Of a stretch of DNA of 64,000 nucleotides, positions 33,196-44,880 are shown piece by piece (within the stretch, counting starts at the first letter, position 1; every line of letters starts with the position of its first letter). Made by a program: the position numbers and the translations under genes. The notes below the pieces were generated by a model, which ran no database searches, had not been told where the DNA came from, and was given only the letters and a program-made list of their open reading frames with translations. This DNA comes from Pyrenochaeta sp. MPI-SDFR-AT-0127 (taxonomy: Eukaryota > Ascomycota > Dothideomycetes > Pleosporales > Cucurbitariaceae): positions 62,001 to 126,000 of the forward strand of contig JAGTJM010000006.1 of the NCBI GenBank assembly GCA_020747015.1, read 5' to 3'.

Positions 33196-34630
33196 TCCAA
33201 GACTATCCAGTCATCTGCTGGTCTCAAGAATCCAAGATTCTCCCCCAACAAGAGCGTGTCAAGATTCTTTTCGTAACACTAGACAAGGAATTGTGTAGGC
33301 CCTTTCACTCAGGTGCCGGGTCCTAACAACTCTTCCATGCATTAACGAAGGTCTTCTACACTTTTCTATGATGAATAAATCACTCTTCTCATCTTTCTCT
33401 ATTCAGAGTCTTAGAGAGCGCGTGGCCACAGTTCCCGAGCGTAGCCTTTGTAACGTTTCTGGCGAGTGAAACACAATGTGACTATCAAGAAAGGAGTCCA
33501 GTAGCCTTCCGCTTTAATGTAAAACGCTTGCTGCCGCTAACAGCTTTTCATAATGATGTCGAGATACCTGAAGTCGCAGAGCTGCCACGCCGCATCACAC
33601 GTGCACAGCCAAAGCCCAGTGGGAAATGCTCCGTGAGAGTTCTTATCGAACGGGGATTCAAAGGTTAGAGTACGATTAGATGGAGGAAAACATTTGTAGT
33701 GACTGTATTATAGAAATCATGCAGTGTTCTATTATCGGTGCCAAGTAGACGTAGCACTGGGAGCTGTGACTACCGAAACGGCTGCGTACCATGCTCTCAG
33801 CACATACCAGCTCCTTCTTTGCCTGGTCTCCACTTGCAACAACTTTATCGCAATTTGCAAGGAACGTGAGATATCAAATGTTCTTGATCCGACCCTATCC
33901 GAGAGGCTTCGCATTTACACTTTTCTGCGCCAGGTATTCTATGCTAGCCTTATAAGCGTCTATCTTAAAAGTATTATAGTTAACATATTAAGCGTTAAAT
34001 TCGTGATCGTATATTTGGTTCGGCGGCTGACAACTAGGGGTGGCCGGAACCCTGTGCTTCGAGCTTCTGCGTACGTGCGGCTGTACGCGTAATGCGAGAC
34101 TAGGATTGGACTGGAGCTGCCCAAGGTGCATGAGAACAGATGTAGGTTTGGGAGATTACTACCCTTCAACTGTTGTTTAGAGGTTAGTTCTTGGACCTCT
34201 AGATATCGACGCTCTTGACATGAGGACTCAACTAACTATTCTGCATGCCATCTGGAGTCACAATCGCTATGAGAATTGGCAAGGCTGCCTTCCTCTCTCA
34301 TCAGAGACACTGGATTAATTAGAGGAGACCATCAACCACACGGACCTCGCGTCTCAGCCTTGCAAACCAAATGGGTCAAGGAGGACAAAGCAATGCAGCA
34401 TGGAAACTGGAACAGGAAGAGCAACACTTGAAGAGTTGGCAGAATTGACGACGCTGCCATGATGAGATATTACAGATTATTCACGGTCGGATCTGCTCTC
34501 TTGCGTTTCATGTGTAAAGGATGTATCGATAGACGACCACGATACAAGTGTGCTGGATAATTGTTGAGTCTCAAAGCTTTCTGCTTGTGATTCGTTACAA
34601 CATGTTTAGGAATCATTCACCCCTAATGGG
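33196..34630. other. Gene-free spacer with a possible transposon-end relic
   Basis: No supported gene. A 122-codon plus-strand frame at 33724-34092 has no motif. At about 34035-34063 the sequence (GGGGTGGCCGGAACCC, then CTTCGAGCTT) resembles the right end of the transposon at 31726-31755, perhaps a solo or eroded terminus. Confidence 0.35.
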
Positions 34631-36213
34631 ATGAAATACTGTCTGTCGATACCAAAAAACCAGTTTGGTACTTTGCCAGTGTACGAGTACACAAATGGCT
34701 CTACCATGGCAGCAGCAATGGAAGATGGAACTCCGAGTAGCAGGGACTCCGAGCGTGAAGTAGCACTAGCGGCATGGAAGGACTTATTCAGCGAGCGACA
34801 AGTGTGTCTCGGGCCCGCAGACGTTATGCTGTTCAAAATAATCCGCCACATGGGACGAGACGGAGGTGGATCGGTTGATGAGACCAAGATTGGTGGAGTC
34901 ACTGTTGCCTGGAAACGGACACCGACCCGCGCCCGTCGCCTCACCCTGGAGGAGATGAATGAAGTCAAAATTCTGGGAGACATGTCAAAGCAGCGGCACA
35001 AGCATATCGTTCATCTCATTAGTTCTTAAATCTATCGATAGAAAGGCGGAAATGAGCTTGGGATGTTGATATGACCTGTTGCGCATTGTGATCTCGCACA
35101 GTTTCTTCAGGACATCGACTGCTTAGGTGACTCGTTCATGGGGTCTGAGAGCCGCTACGTTTTGCCAGAGGATCTGGAATTGGTCACTAACAATCTATCT
35201 GCATTGATTATAGGTGGTCCATCACCTGAAGAGAAACCAAAAGACATCAAACACCAAGAATGACTCTATCCTGAAGCTCTTGACTTTCTGTCTCAGAAAC
35301 TCGGATCTATAGCAGAGGCGGTAGCTTACGCTTATCTTCAAGGTATCCGCCACAAAGATCTCAAGCATGCTCAAATCCTGCTTACAGCAGGTGGTCTATG
35401 GCTGGTAGACTCTGGTTGGTCCAAGGACACCTCGCAATTTACCAACAGCGTAACGGATGGCGGGCATGCGATCACTCTAAAATACCATGGTCCCGAGCCC
35501 GCCGGCGTTGACTATGTGGAAAGGCCGAGATTATCTTTGCTTTGGGATGTATTTTCCTGGAGATGGGATCCGCTGTGCCAGACTGGAGCCACAAGACAGA
35601 GACTCTTCACTTCCGTGGAACAAGCAACCTTTCAATACCAATCTCGAGAAACTTGTCTACCGGACAGCGCCACTTTACAGTATTGGTGAGAACGGCATGG
35701 CACGTCTAGGACAATTAATTATAAGGATGCTCTCTTTCAACCCAAGAGATCGGCCAATCATTGATCAGGTTCTGCAGGGGCTATCGTTTCCATTGCCACC
35801 AGATGGTATTAACAATAGTTTCTATCCCTAAAATCCTTTGGAGATTCACACCGTCGCTTTCAACTACGAATACTATTTCGGATCGCGATGCCACTTCGGA
35901 TGTGGGGCATCTCGAGCCTGTCGAGAAGGAATCTTCAGCTCAAGCTCACCAGAATGTCACCCACCCGAGCTTTAATGTCCTCAAGAAGCCTTTCAATCCA
36001 TCAAACCACACGAGCATGCCGGGCCCCAGCTCAAGTCGCGGATCACGACCCCAGATCAATGGACATGCTCATCAAGGCGTTATTGATCAAGGCATTTCCG
36101 GATGCCTAGATGAGGCTATTACTCGGGAGAGATTCAATGATATAGTGTGGCCAATGGAGGGTCGAAGAGACGGGTCTTTTCGTAAGAAGCATCCCACCTT
36201 CCCTATAATATGA
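34631..36213 (+). pseudogene. Kinase-like pseudogene, paralogue of the 37.8-kb kinase
   Basis: Aligns by eye, block for block, with the kinase at 37839. WKDLFSERQV matches WKRFYGPRQI, VAWKRTPTRA matches VAWKRTYSRK, MNEVKILGDMSKQRHKHIV matches MNEVKVLNQMSERRHKHVV, PVAHCDLAQFLQDID matches PVAQCDLSMFLLDID, IRHKDLKHAQILL matches IRHKDFKPSQVLL. The glycine loop has decayed (GRDGGGSV) and DFGW has become DSGW. Four in-frame stops lie at 35027, 35039, 35072 and 35261, two of them TGA where the paralogue has TGG. A frameshift near 35527 moves the rest (FALGC-like, RLGQLIIRMLSFNPRDRP) to another frame. The tail to 36213, including MPGPSSSRGSRPQ, resembles the paralogue's C-terminal extension. Confidence 0.85.
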
Positions 36214-36569
36214 TGTTTTCAAAGATGTTACTAACCAAGGGCACAAAGAACATGAAAAGGTGTCTACGGAGCGTCCCCACCATTAAACTACTGCAACTCC
36301 AAGAAGTCGATTCTGAGAAATTCTATCTATAGTCAGGTTTCCCTTTTCCACATTAATTGCCTGATAGCAGTACTGAAGCATCCAAAATACCGTCAAACGG
36401 CGACTCGTCAATTAGGAAGAACGGACACAGGTTGACAAGAGAAGAAGCAACTCTGAGTAAAAAGAGGAGAGGATAGATTTTTAAGGCTTATTAGAATCTC
36501 CTTACCAGAAAAGCATCACCTTTGGGTTCAGTATGGCGGTCCCCGAGATTGGACAATACAAGGCTTCAG
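36214..36569. other. Spacer, nothing recognised
   Basis: AT-leaning sequence between two pseudogenes. No coding or regulatory signal could be supported. Confidence 0.35.
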
Positions 36570-36773
36570 AAGACATTCAAGATTGTTGCAGAGCAAGAAA
36601 CATTATCTCGAACGCGTTGCATCTGTAACGGTGTTGATGATAGCCAATCTATGATACAGTGTGAGTGATGTAACAATTGGCTACGCATTCGTTGCGTAGG
36701 GTTGGATGCCAGTACACTACCGCCCGGGTATGTTTTTAGTTTTTGCGCGGACTACAGGATGATTGCTAAATGA
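36570..36773 (+). pseudogene. PHD-finger relic
   Basis: One frame reads RCICNGVDDSQSMIQCE, stop, CNNWLRIRCVGLDAS, then TLPPGYVFSFC. This follows a PHD finger (C-x-C, DDG-like, MIQCD-x-C, W-x-H-x-x-C-VGL, LP-x-x-Y-x-C-x-x-C) with three lesions: a TGA at 36666-36668 between the second pair of cysteines, the zinc-binding His changed to Arg, and one of the last Cys pair changed to Phe. No reading of the local bases rescues it. Confidence 0.6.
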
Positions 36774-37838
36774 TCGAAAAGAACTGGCAGGATATCCAAA
36801 AGTCAATGTTGAAAGCAAGCCTTGCTCTACAGCTTCAACGCAATGCAAGTCGCTGTTGCTGAGTACTCTTGTTAGAAGGGGAAAGGCCGTCGTAGATCAT
36901 TCAGTGGAGGATGTTCTGATAGAACCACATCAAGGTATTGTTCTTGTGTATTATCGAATTCATGGGCTCAACGAAAACGTTTATGTCATGTACATTAATA
37001 CAGAGTGGGGGACGCCGCAAGCTAGATGTTGCAGGATTGAGGAAACTTTTGAGAGATATCCATGCATGAATACAAGGGATATTGAGAGGCATCAAGTATG
37101 CTATAATGCCACAATCTATTCGCCAAAAAAATGCAACCATTTTCGAGTGACACAATCGATGACGATCACCGAGAAGATAGGGGTGTTACTGTAAATAAAA
37201 CCTGGGGCATTGTCTCGCCGTAGCGCGCGTTTGTGTGGGCCAATGCACCCGCCCGGTCAGCTCAGGTCGCAAGGCTGATACGCCACTTCACGGTTCATTG
37301 GACCTACGACACCGCCAACACAGAGGACTTCCGATCAGCTAGAATTGAGCGCTGATTGGGCATGTATGCAATTCTTGGCGACGGATGCTTATGCGACGCG
37401 TTCGAACGGCATTCGAACCCACAGCTGGTGTCACGATTCTTTACTTCGCTGTCCAATTCTCTGGCTCCGAATATCAAGCTGTTAGCCACAAAATCTTTTA
37501 GAACTATTGACAACAGCTTGTTATAACACGCATGTAAGACGGGTATGCAACTGTAGGTGCGTGCCTAATGGGCTCACCTGAGCAATGCTGAGATCGCAAG
37601 AAAGAGTCTCTCACCTCGATGGTAAGTGGGTGGATGAGCTTCTTAAACCTCACCCAATCTAAGCACATGTCTATTCGAACTGACAATCGCTGTAGAGGTC
37701 GGATATGGCAATACGCCGTCAACCATCTCTTCGCACAGACCTCCACGGCCGCCTATTCACCAGCCCTTCTACAATCCTCGCCCTCCCCAACCACCAATAT
37801 TTCTTGGTCGTACCGATGAAAAGACCCAATATGATTCC
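36774..37838. other. Spacer with an unassigned open frame
   Basis: A plus-strand frame at 36763-37194 (about 140 codons, no ATG at its start) has no recognisable motif and overlaps the end of the PHD relic. It may be the decayed rest of that gene. The remainder is promoter-side sequence of the kinase gene. Confidence 0.3.
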
Positions 37839-39924
37839 ATGGATTGTATTTTCCAAGAACCGGGTGTCTCTCAGGCCATCACGAACTTATCAGGCCCTTC
37901 AGACTTACCCAGGACAGTCGATAAGGTCGCATCAAGTGCAGAAGCGATAGCTGCCTGGAAGCGTTTTTATGGTCCTCGCCAGATCAAGTTTGGTCCAATG
38001 CATAAGGTGCCTTTTGAATGCGGTCGCACTCTGGGCAAGGGTGGATTGGGCATTGTCGTCGAGACGCAAATCGATGGAGTTCCTGTGGCATGGAAAAGGA
38101 CATATTCTCGGAAGCTCACCGATCAGTTAATGAACGAAGTCAAAGTCCTGAATCAGATGTCGGAGCGGCGCCATAAACATGTTGTCGAGATGATAGGCTC
38201 ATACGTCCATGAGCAGAAGCGAATATACGAACTCGGTTTGCTCATATGGCCGGTTGCCCAGTGTGACTTGTCAATGTTCTTGCTAGACATTGATGCACTC
38301 ACTGCTTATCACAAGAAGGACTCAGTTGAGACTACCGGATTCATGGTCGCGAACAAGGAACAAGTATCTGCTTTGGAATCTATTTCTACTCTACTATCAT
38401 TGAATCACCAAGGAACAAACAGCTCCAAGCATGATTGGTCAAATGTGTACCAGCAATCCATAAAACGGTTGAAAGAGGTCTTTGGCTGCGTCGCTCAGGC
38501 AATCTCGCATCTTCACCACAATAGAATCCGACACAAAGACTTCAAACCATCGCAGGTGCTACTTTCCCCCCACGGTACATGGCTGACCGACTTTGGTTGG
38601 TCGAATGCAGTCTCAGAGACGATGAATGATACCACCAGTGGTGGTGATGCTATTACTGCCAAGTACCATGCTCCAGAAAGGGCGGTTAAGAACCCTTGTG
38701 GTCGACCGGAGGATATATTTGCCCTAGGATGTTCTTATCTAGAAATGGCGTACCGGCTTATGAAAGAAAGCCCAGAAGTCTATTTGCAGACTAAATCAGT
38801 GGTGCCATGGTCGTTCCAAGCCCACTTGGAATCCATAGAGAGTTGGTTACTGCCGTTCAGGAGTGAGGAAATGAACGCATGCTCCCTACTTGGACGTCTC
38901 ATAAAGCGAATGTTAGCGAAGGACCCTAAAAGTCGCCCGCCTATAGACGAGGTGTTGGAGCATCTGCGCAAACCTACGCAGAATGGTTACCCCGAACTCT
39001 TTGGGCAATGTTGCCGTTACAGTAAGTTAAAGTACGGTAAGCGCTGAAGGATTATTTTTCTGACCTACATGAAGGGGACATGCCTGGGCAAACAAGCCAT
39101 ACAACCCCTCAGACTCAAATTCCAATATCTAACGCAAAGAACTCCAGCTCTGTGCCAGCAGGCCCCGAGGGTCAAGCTCAGGGGCCACAGATTGGAAGAA
39201 CTATGCCTACTACTCCACATGTCCTACCTCCTCAGCCCTCAGGTGGAAGTATAAAGTACTCGAAAATGCCGCGTAAGTTTGACTCGAAGTCGTCTGATGA
39301 GAGCAGTTGGGACTACTCAAGTGATGCATCGGACATCCGTCCCACCAAGAACCGGAAAATCAAAACAGGTCGTGCAGGAAAAGACACAAGACGTTACACA
39401 TATAGGAGAACCCCAAGCCCTCGCCCTCAGCGCAGATCTTACGTACCCTACGATACTTCTTCGTCCTCATACTATCCTAGATATAATGAGCGCCAGCCAG
39501 AGGATCCAGATCCGTTCGACACGAGGCGCTATAGAGTCTACGACAGGGAGTCTGGCAAATGGACTAGTTCCGATCAACATCCACAGAACCCACCGCCCCG
39601 ACGAAGTAATCTGGAACCTACTATTGACAACCGGCCCAAATGTCATCGTTGTCTGGCACCAGGTATCACTGAAGATGGGCCATATCACGGCGCAGGTCGA
39701 TGTCCCATTATTCTCAAACCACCGATATCTGAAAAAGAGCAAAGAGCAGCCGCTCTAGAAGCATGGTTGGGCAAAGAACAAGCGAGGGAAGGATACTGGC
39801 AATATGGAAGGGAAACCCCACGAAGAGCTCGAGTGCCGTAAGTCTTCTACGTATATTTCATGTTAGATTCTCACACCTGAATGTTATTCTCAGGTACAAT
39901 GATCCATACCCGTACGACTACTGA
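37839..39924 (+). CDS. Divergent protein kinase-like protein with zinc-knuckle tail
   Basis: Kinase domain: glycine loop LGKGGLG at 65-71, VAWK lysine 86, alpha-C Glu100, catalytic HKD at 232-234, DFG at 251-253, APE at 278-280. The Mg-binding Asn of HRDxKPxN is Gln239 (HKDFKPSQ), so activity is doubtful. The kinase frame stops at 39047, but a perfect GTAAGT donor at 39022 and an acceptor at 39074 would splice it in frame to a downstream frame of about 250 codons. A further intron (39838-39893) leads to the end YNDPYPYDY. Model: 37839-39021, 39075-39837, 39894-39924, 658 aa. The tail is Ser/Arg/Tyr-rich and has a CX2CX11HX4C motif (KCHRCLAPG...H...C). If the first splice is not used, these are two genes. 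The paralogous pseudogene has a similar tail, which supports the fusion. Confidence 0.65.
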
Positions 39925-40466
39925 GGAGAACCCATTGTTGTCAGCGACAGAATGAGAGACGAAGGGTTTCTGAAAACGCCAATTGAGGTCATTTATCAAG
40001 AGATTGATCATGTGCAAATGACATCATCATTTGGATGCACGTGAGAGAAGTTTACAAAAAAGCACGGCAGTAGAAGAAAGAAGGGATGGGGCTCTTAAGG
40101 TAACTTATGAGGCAATATTGTTATCTGAGTCGGAGAACAATCATTGTTGTTCCTCGGGGTATCTATCTTACATCTCAGTCTGTACACTGTGCAAACAAAA
40201 TAAGCCATCCACCAACACCTGACGCCAGTGGTGTGCAGAAAGACCTGCGTAGTCAGCAGCTCAGAAAGAACATTTGACGCCGAATGCACGGTGTGGCAGC
40301 ACCGGCGGAAACAGACTAACACTAATGTGGCTTACGTCGAAAGAATCTATTCCTTCCAACTTCGGTAGTCTTCAATTGTGAAGGCAGTATTGCATTTCTG
40401 CGTTGACCTTGTCTTGACTACGCGTGTGACGGCAATCGCCGAGAATTGCGGAGCCCCTGTGTTCGC
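39925..40466. other. Convergent 3' spacer
   Basis: Lies between the ends of the kinase-like gene and PRP9. No gene is recognised. Confidence 0.4.
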
Positions 40467-42020
40467 TCATAGCATACCCGCAGCAGCCAAATCTCTGTAC
40501 ACCTTTTCTGGCATGACATTGCCCTCAGAATCCTCCATTTCAACGACATTCTCGGCAAGCGTCTTTTCTTTCTTCTTGTCCTTTTGGATCTTCCTCCAGA
40601 GCGTCTCGGCCTCCTGAATGCTGGTGATTTCTCGGAAGAGTGTAGTGTTGGTGATGCCGAGACACTTCAAGCCATGAATATGGCGAGGCTCGTTGAAATG
40701 CTTGTCGAAAGCGCGTCTTCCCATATATACGAAGTTGCCGCAGACTTCACAAGGAAACTCGACTCCAAGACCATGTAGCTTGTATAGCCAAAAAGGAATC
40801 GGCTTGCCATCCCAGGCAAGCGGAAGCTTGAGCGGATTGTATATCTTGTCTTCGCCGTCTGAATCATTCTCTTCCTCTTTCGCTCCCGCGTCTGGTGCTT
40901 CCGAGTATAATTGTTCGAGTTCTTGTTGTCGCTCACGCTCCGTCATGCCCTGTTTCCGCTCGACGTTGACCTTGGTATCACCACGCTCGGTCTGCATGGC
41001 GGCAGCAAGTCGTTTTATACGGAACTCTCGTTCGGCGACTGCCCGCTCTTTAAAACGCTGAATGTCAGTAGTTCCACCATTGGATTTCGCAGTTGCTTTA
41101 TCCGTAGAGCCATTTTGACTTTCTAGCAGAGCCTTCTTGTGCTTCTTGCCCGACAAATGCGCCTCATAAACCGTTTCTTTCGAAAAGCCCTTGTTGCACG
41201 CTGAGCACCAGATGCCTTCGCCTTGTGCTTCGCCGTTCGTCGGTGCAGATGATGGTGCATTCTTTTCCCAGCCCGAGACTTCGTCCTTCTCCCACAGCTC
41301 GACGAACTCCTTGTCAAAGTTAGCGAAGAGCTTGTCTAGGTTCTCTAGCGGCTTCGTTCGGCGCATGAAGCCTTCGAGGTAGTCTTGCAGTGCCTTCAGG
41401 TACTGAAAATAAGCCTCCGATTTCTTTTGGTCGCGGCGAATGTTGCATTGAGGCGGGGTGAAGACATCGAACAGATCAAGGTACTGCAGATAGGTCAGGC
41501 GACGCGCGTGTTGGTGAACGGGAAGGTTCAAGTACTGCTCGTGCAGTGTGGTCAGGTCAAAAAACCGTCCAAAACCCTCCTCACCAGTGAACATGGCGTC
41601 AATGGCAGCGATGGATTGCGCGTGATCTTCAGGCGAGCGCTTCTTGTATGCCTTTTCCAGATTCTCGACGGGCTCGTTTGGGTAGCGGCTGTGGAAGTCT
41701 TTGACCGATGCGATTTCCTTCATGAAGGATTCCATGGGGTCGCCGTGAGTCAGGCCGCGCACCTCATCCTCCTTGTTCCCGTCGACGTCTTGATAAATAG
41801 TGAGCAACCGACTCGACTGGCTCTCAATCTGCTCTAGGAATCGCGAGATGTCATGGTCACGTGCTAGGCGGTCGCGAATCTATTGTCAGGTCAGCAAGAG
41901 CGTTGCAACAGGCGCAGTGGAGGGTCGTACGTGCGGAGGGTCCTCGAGCAGGCGTTCGGCGATGGCGTCCTCGAGGCGCTCCAAGTCCTCGTGGAACTGG
42001 CGCTGGTCTTCCAAAAGCAT
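40467..42020 (-). CDS. PRP9: Splicing factor 3A subunit 3 (SF3a60/Prp9)
   Basis: Two exons, 42020-41931 and 41879-40467, with a 51-nt phase-0 intron, giving 500 aa, close to the 501 of human SF3A3. The N-terminus LLEDQRQFHEDLERLEDAIAE and DHDISRFLEQIES are typical. A matrin-type C2H2 finger, WCSACNKGFSKETVYEAHL-SGKKH, lies at about residues 245-272. A second zinc site, CEVCGNFVYMGRRAFDKHF, with HIHGLKCLGI, lies near the C-terminus. SF3a60 is part of the SF3a complex of the U2 snRNP and is needed for pre-spliceosome assembly in the nucleus. It is divergent from FAL1, with 274 bp between the starts. Confidence 0.95.
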
Positions 42021-42294
42021 AATTGCGGTCGCCTATACGAACTATGAGTCCTCTGGGTAGTAGCAGTCGGAAAGTAGAAGTGCAGACCTTTGCGGCGTCG
42101 GCGTTGTCGGGCTGTAGGTGAAGCTCGCTGGCGGCGAGATAAATCGATATGGCGCTAGGGTGGATAGTTTCGCCGAAGATCCGTCTCCGCAAAGCTTAAT
42201 CGCCGAGAGCTCTCTAAACTTTCTCGCGCAACGCTTGCGACAACTCGCCTCTCCACGACTTCTACCAAAGGAAATATACCAAACCACATCCACC

Positions 42295-43589
42295 ATGGCG
42301 GACGGAATCGATCGAAATGCGGACGACAAGATGGAGTTCTCCACCTCCAAGGAGGTCACGGTGGCGCCGACCTTCGAGGCCATGCATCTCAAGGAAAACT
42401 TATTGCGTGGAATCTATGCATACGGCTACGAGTCACCTTCTGCCGTCCAGTCGCGTGCTATTGTGCAGGTCTGCAAGGGTCGCGATACGATTGCTCAGGC
42501 GCAGTCTGGAACGGGAAAGACAGCGACCTTTTCCATCTCCATTCTCCAGGTCATCGACACAGCGGTTCGGGAGACGCAAGGTCAGTAGTAAGAACCTATT
42601 TCGCATTAACTTAGCTAAACATATACAGCACTCGTTCTCTCGCCCACTCGCGAACTTGCAACCCAGATTCAGTCGGTCATCATGGGCCTCGGCGACTACA
42701 TGAACGTCCAATGCCACGCCTGCATTGGAGGAACCAACGTGGGCGAGGACATCCGCAAGCTCGACTACGGCCAGCACGTTGTATCAGGAACCCCAGGCCG
42801 TGTGGCTGATATGATTCGCCGCCGCAACCTTCGCACACGCAACATCAAGATGCTGGTTCTTGACGAGGCTGACGAGCTCCTCAATCGCGGTTTCCGAGAG
42901 CAGATCTACGACGTCTACCGCTACCTGCCACCTGCGACGCAAGTCGTTGTCGTCTCCGCTACCCTTCCATACGATGTCCTCGAAATGACAACCAAGTTCA
43001 TGACCGATCCAGTGCGCATTCTCGTCAAGCGTGACGAGTTGACGCTCGAAGGCCTCAAACAGTACTTTATTGCCATTGAGAAGGAGGAATGGAAGTTCGA
43101 TACCCTGTGCGATCTCTACGACACACTCACCATCACACAAGCCGTCATCTTCTGCAACACTCGCCGCAAGGTTGACTGGCTAACTGATAAGATGCGCGAA
43201 GCTAACTTCACCGTGTCCTCAATGCATGGTGACATGCCGCAAAGAGAGCGTGACAGCATTATGCAGGACTTCCGTCAGGCCAATTCACGCGTGTTGATCT
43301 CTACCGATGTCTGGGCGCGTGGTATCGATGTGCAACAAGTTTCCCTAGTCATCAACTACGATCTCCCGTCGAACCGTGAGAACTACATTCACAGGATCGG
43401 TCGAAGTGGTCGATTCGGACGCAAGGGTGTAGCCATCAACTTTGTTACCCAGGACGACGTACGCATTCTCCGCGACATCGAATGTAGGTTTATTCCTCAC
43501 CAAGTAGCCCGCATAGCTGACAGGAACAAGTGTATTACTCTACTCAAATCGATGAGATGCCAATGAACGTTGCCGACCTTTTGGCGTAG
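42295..43589 (+). CDS. FAL1: DEAD-box RNA helicase eIF4A3/Fal1
   Basis: Three exons: 42295-42580, 42629-43483, 43531-43589, giving 399 aa, the usual length of Fal1/eIF4AIII. Motifs in order: AQSGTGKT, PTRELA, TPGR, DEAD in LDEADELL, SAT, HGDMPQRER, STDVWARGIDVQQVS, HRIGRSGR. The VWARG form is characteristic of eIF4A3 as against eIF4A1 (DLLARG). The last intron (47 nt) is required to append YYSTQIDEMPMNVADLLA. eIF4A3 is the RNA clamp of the exon junction complex in many eukaryotes; yeast Fal1 works in 18S rRNA maturation. Which role dominates here is not visible. Confidence 0.95.
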
Positions 43590-44296
43590 ACGTAGGCGTG
43601 GACCACGGACGCAGCATTAGGGATACTAAGCGCATTTGATGCTCAGCATCGATCTGCCAAGGCTTGGAAAAGTCAAGATAGAAGCACTACCCGCTTCCAG
43701 GGATTGATTGTGGAGGAAGGGGCTCTATAGCCATCTAGTAAGTCTACACGGCTCGTGACTCACATCATCCTAGCTAATTATTTGGCTCTGGCCAGTACCA
43801 AATTGGAATTATCAATACCATACCGTCTAGTTCGACCATTCCTACTTCATATACTCAAGCCATTGCTTTATCAAGGTACGAGAAGAACGAAACCAGGATG
43901 TACACCAACAGCTACGAAGTTTTATTTTCTGGCTCTTCATTTATAACACTTTCTGGAGATTCCACACCAACATTATTACCCAGTCACATGTGATGCATTC
44001 CTCTATTTGGCCATAGCTCTCTTCACATGGCTAAATTGCCATTTGCCGAGGGCCCTTTTAAAAAGTATCGCACCACACTTGTGTGCTGACTAGGTGTTTG
44101 AGCGATTTCACAACCCGTCATACTACTCAATGAAATCGAGGAATATTAGTCAAAGTTTATCACATTCTGTACTGTGTGATAGATGTTGTGTAATATGACT
44201 TGTTAGAATCTAGTCAATGAGATAGCAGGAATAAAGCATGTAATTTTCGAGATCGTGGTGCCTAACATGTTTGTCGTGTACTCACTAGCGACAAAT
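43590..44296. other. AT-rich spacer, nothing recognised
   Basis: No gene or RNA is supported. Several short palindromes are present, but none is distinctive. Confidence 0.35.
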
Positions 44297-44880
44297 TTAG
44301 ACCATCCAACCTGTACTAAGATGAAATAGGTAAGCTCTTTCTACTGATTGATCTAGTCCAGCAAATGATGTGTTTCCAAAGTCATACTGCTTTGACGTTG
44401 CATTAGCCAATTGTAGTTCAGATGCTCCGGTATTTGCGATTGGAGTAGGTGGACACAATCGAAGGCTCACACACATAGATAACAATAACGATGAAATAAG
44501 AAAAGTTTGCCAGACAATCTGACCACGCATAGCTCTTATCGCTAGGCTGGCCGAAGGACAACTTAGAAATGGAGGTAAACATTCTTGGAAGCATGTACTG
44601 CGCTATAGGGAACTATCCCATACTATACCTGGGTACGAGGATAATTGTCACCAAGTTGGATGCTCAAATAACCATGGTAGCAGGTCCAATGAGAAAGAAT
44701 ATGTATTTCTTCAAGAACGTCTTCGACATCTACTTTCGGCTCATACCATGCTTCACCTGTCGTAGGCTGCCGATTACCCGGGGTAAGCATAAGAACCAAG
44801 GTAAAGGTGTTGGAAGTTTGATTTGCACTTGGACCTAAGAGCTCATGAATGATATTTAGATTGTGGAGTGGCAAAGCCTA
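44297..44880 (-). other. Possible small multi-exon gene, unassigned
   Basis: Two successive minus-strand frames look coherent. The first (44874-44623) encodes PLHNLNIIHELLGPSANQT...GEAWYEPKVDVEDVLEEI and could be spliced at a GTATAG donor to LSFGQPSDKSYAWSDC. The alternative is a separate 77-codon frame at 44530-44297 starting MRGQIVWQTFLISSLLLSMC, which resembles a signal peptide. The two use different frames of the same DNA, so at most one is right. The upstream start was not found. No family is recognised. Confidence 0.25.

Noticed and set aside
33724..34092. Plus-strand frame of 122 codons in the spacer before the kinase pseudogene
   Set aside because: No recognisable domain, and its 3' part runs through the transposon-end-like sequence.
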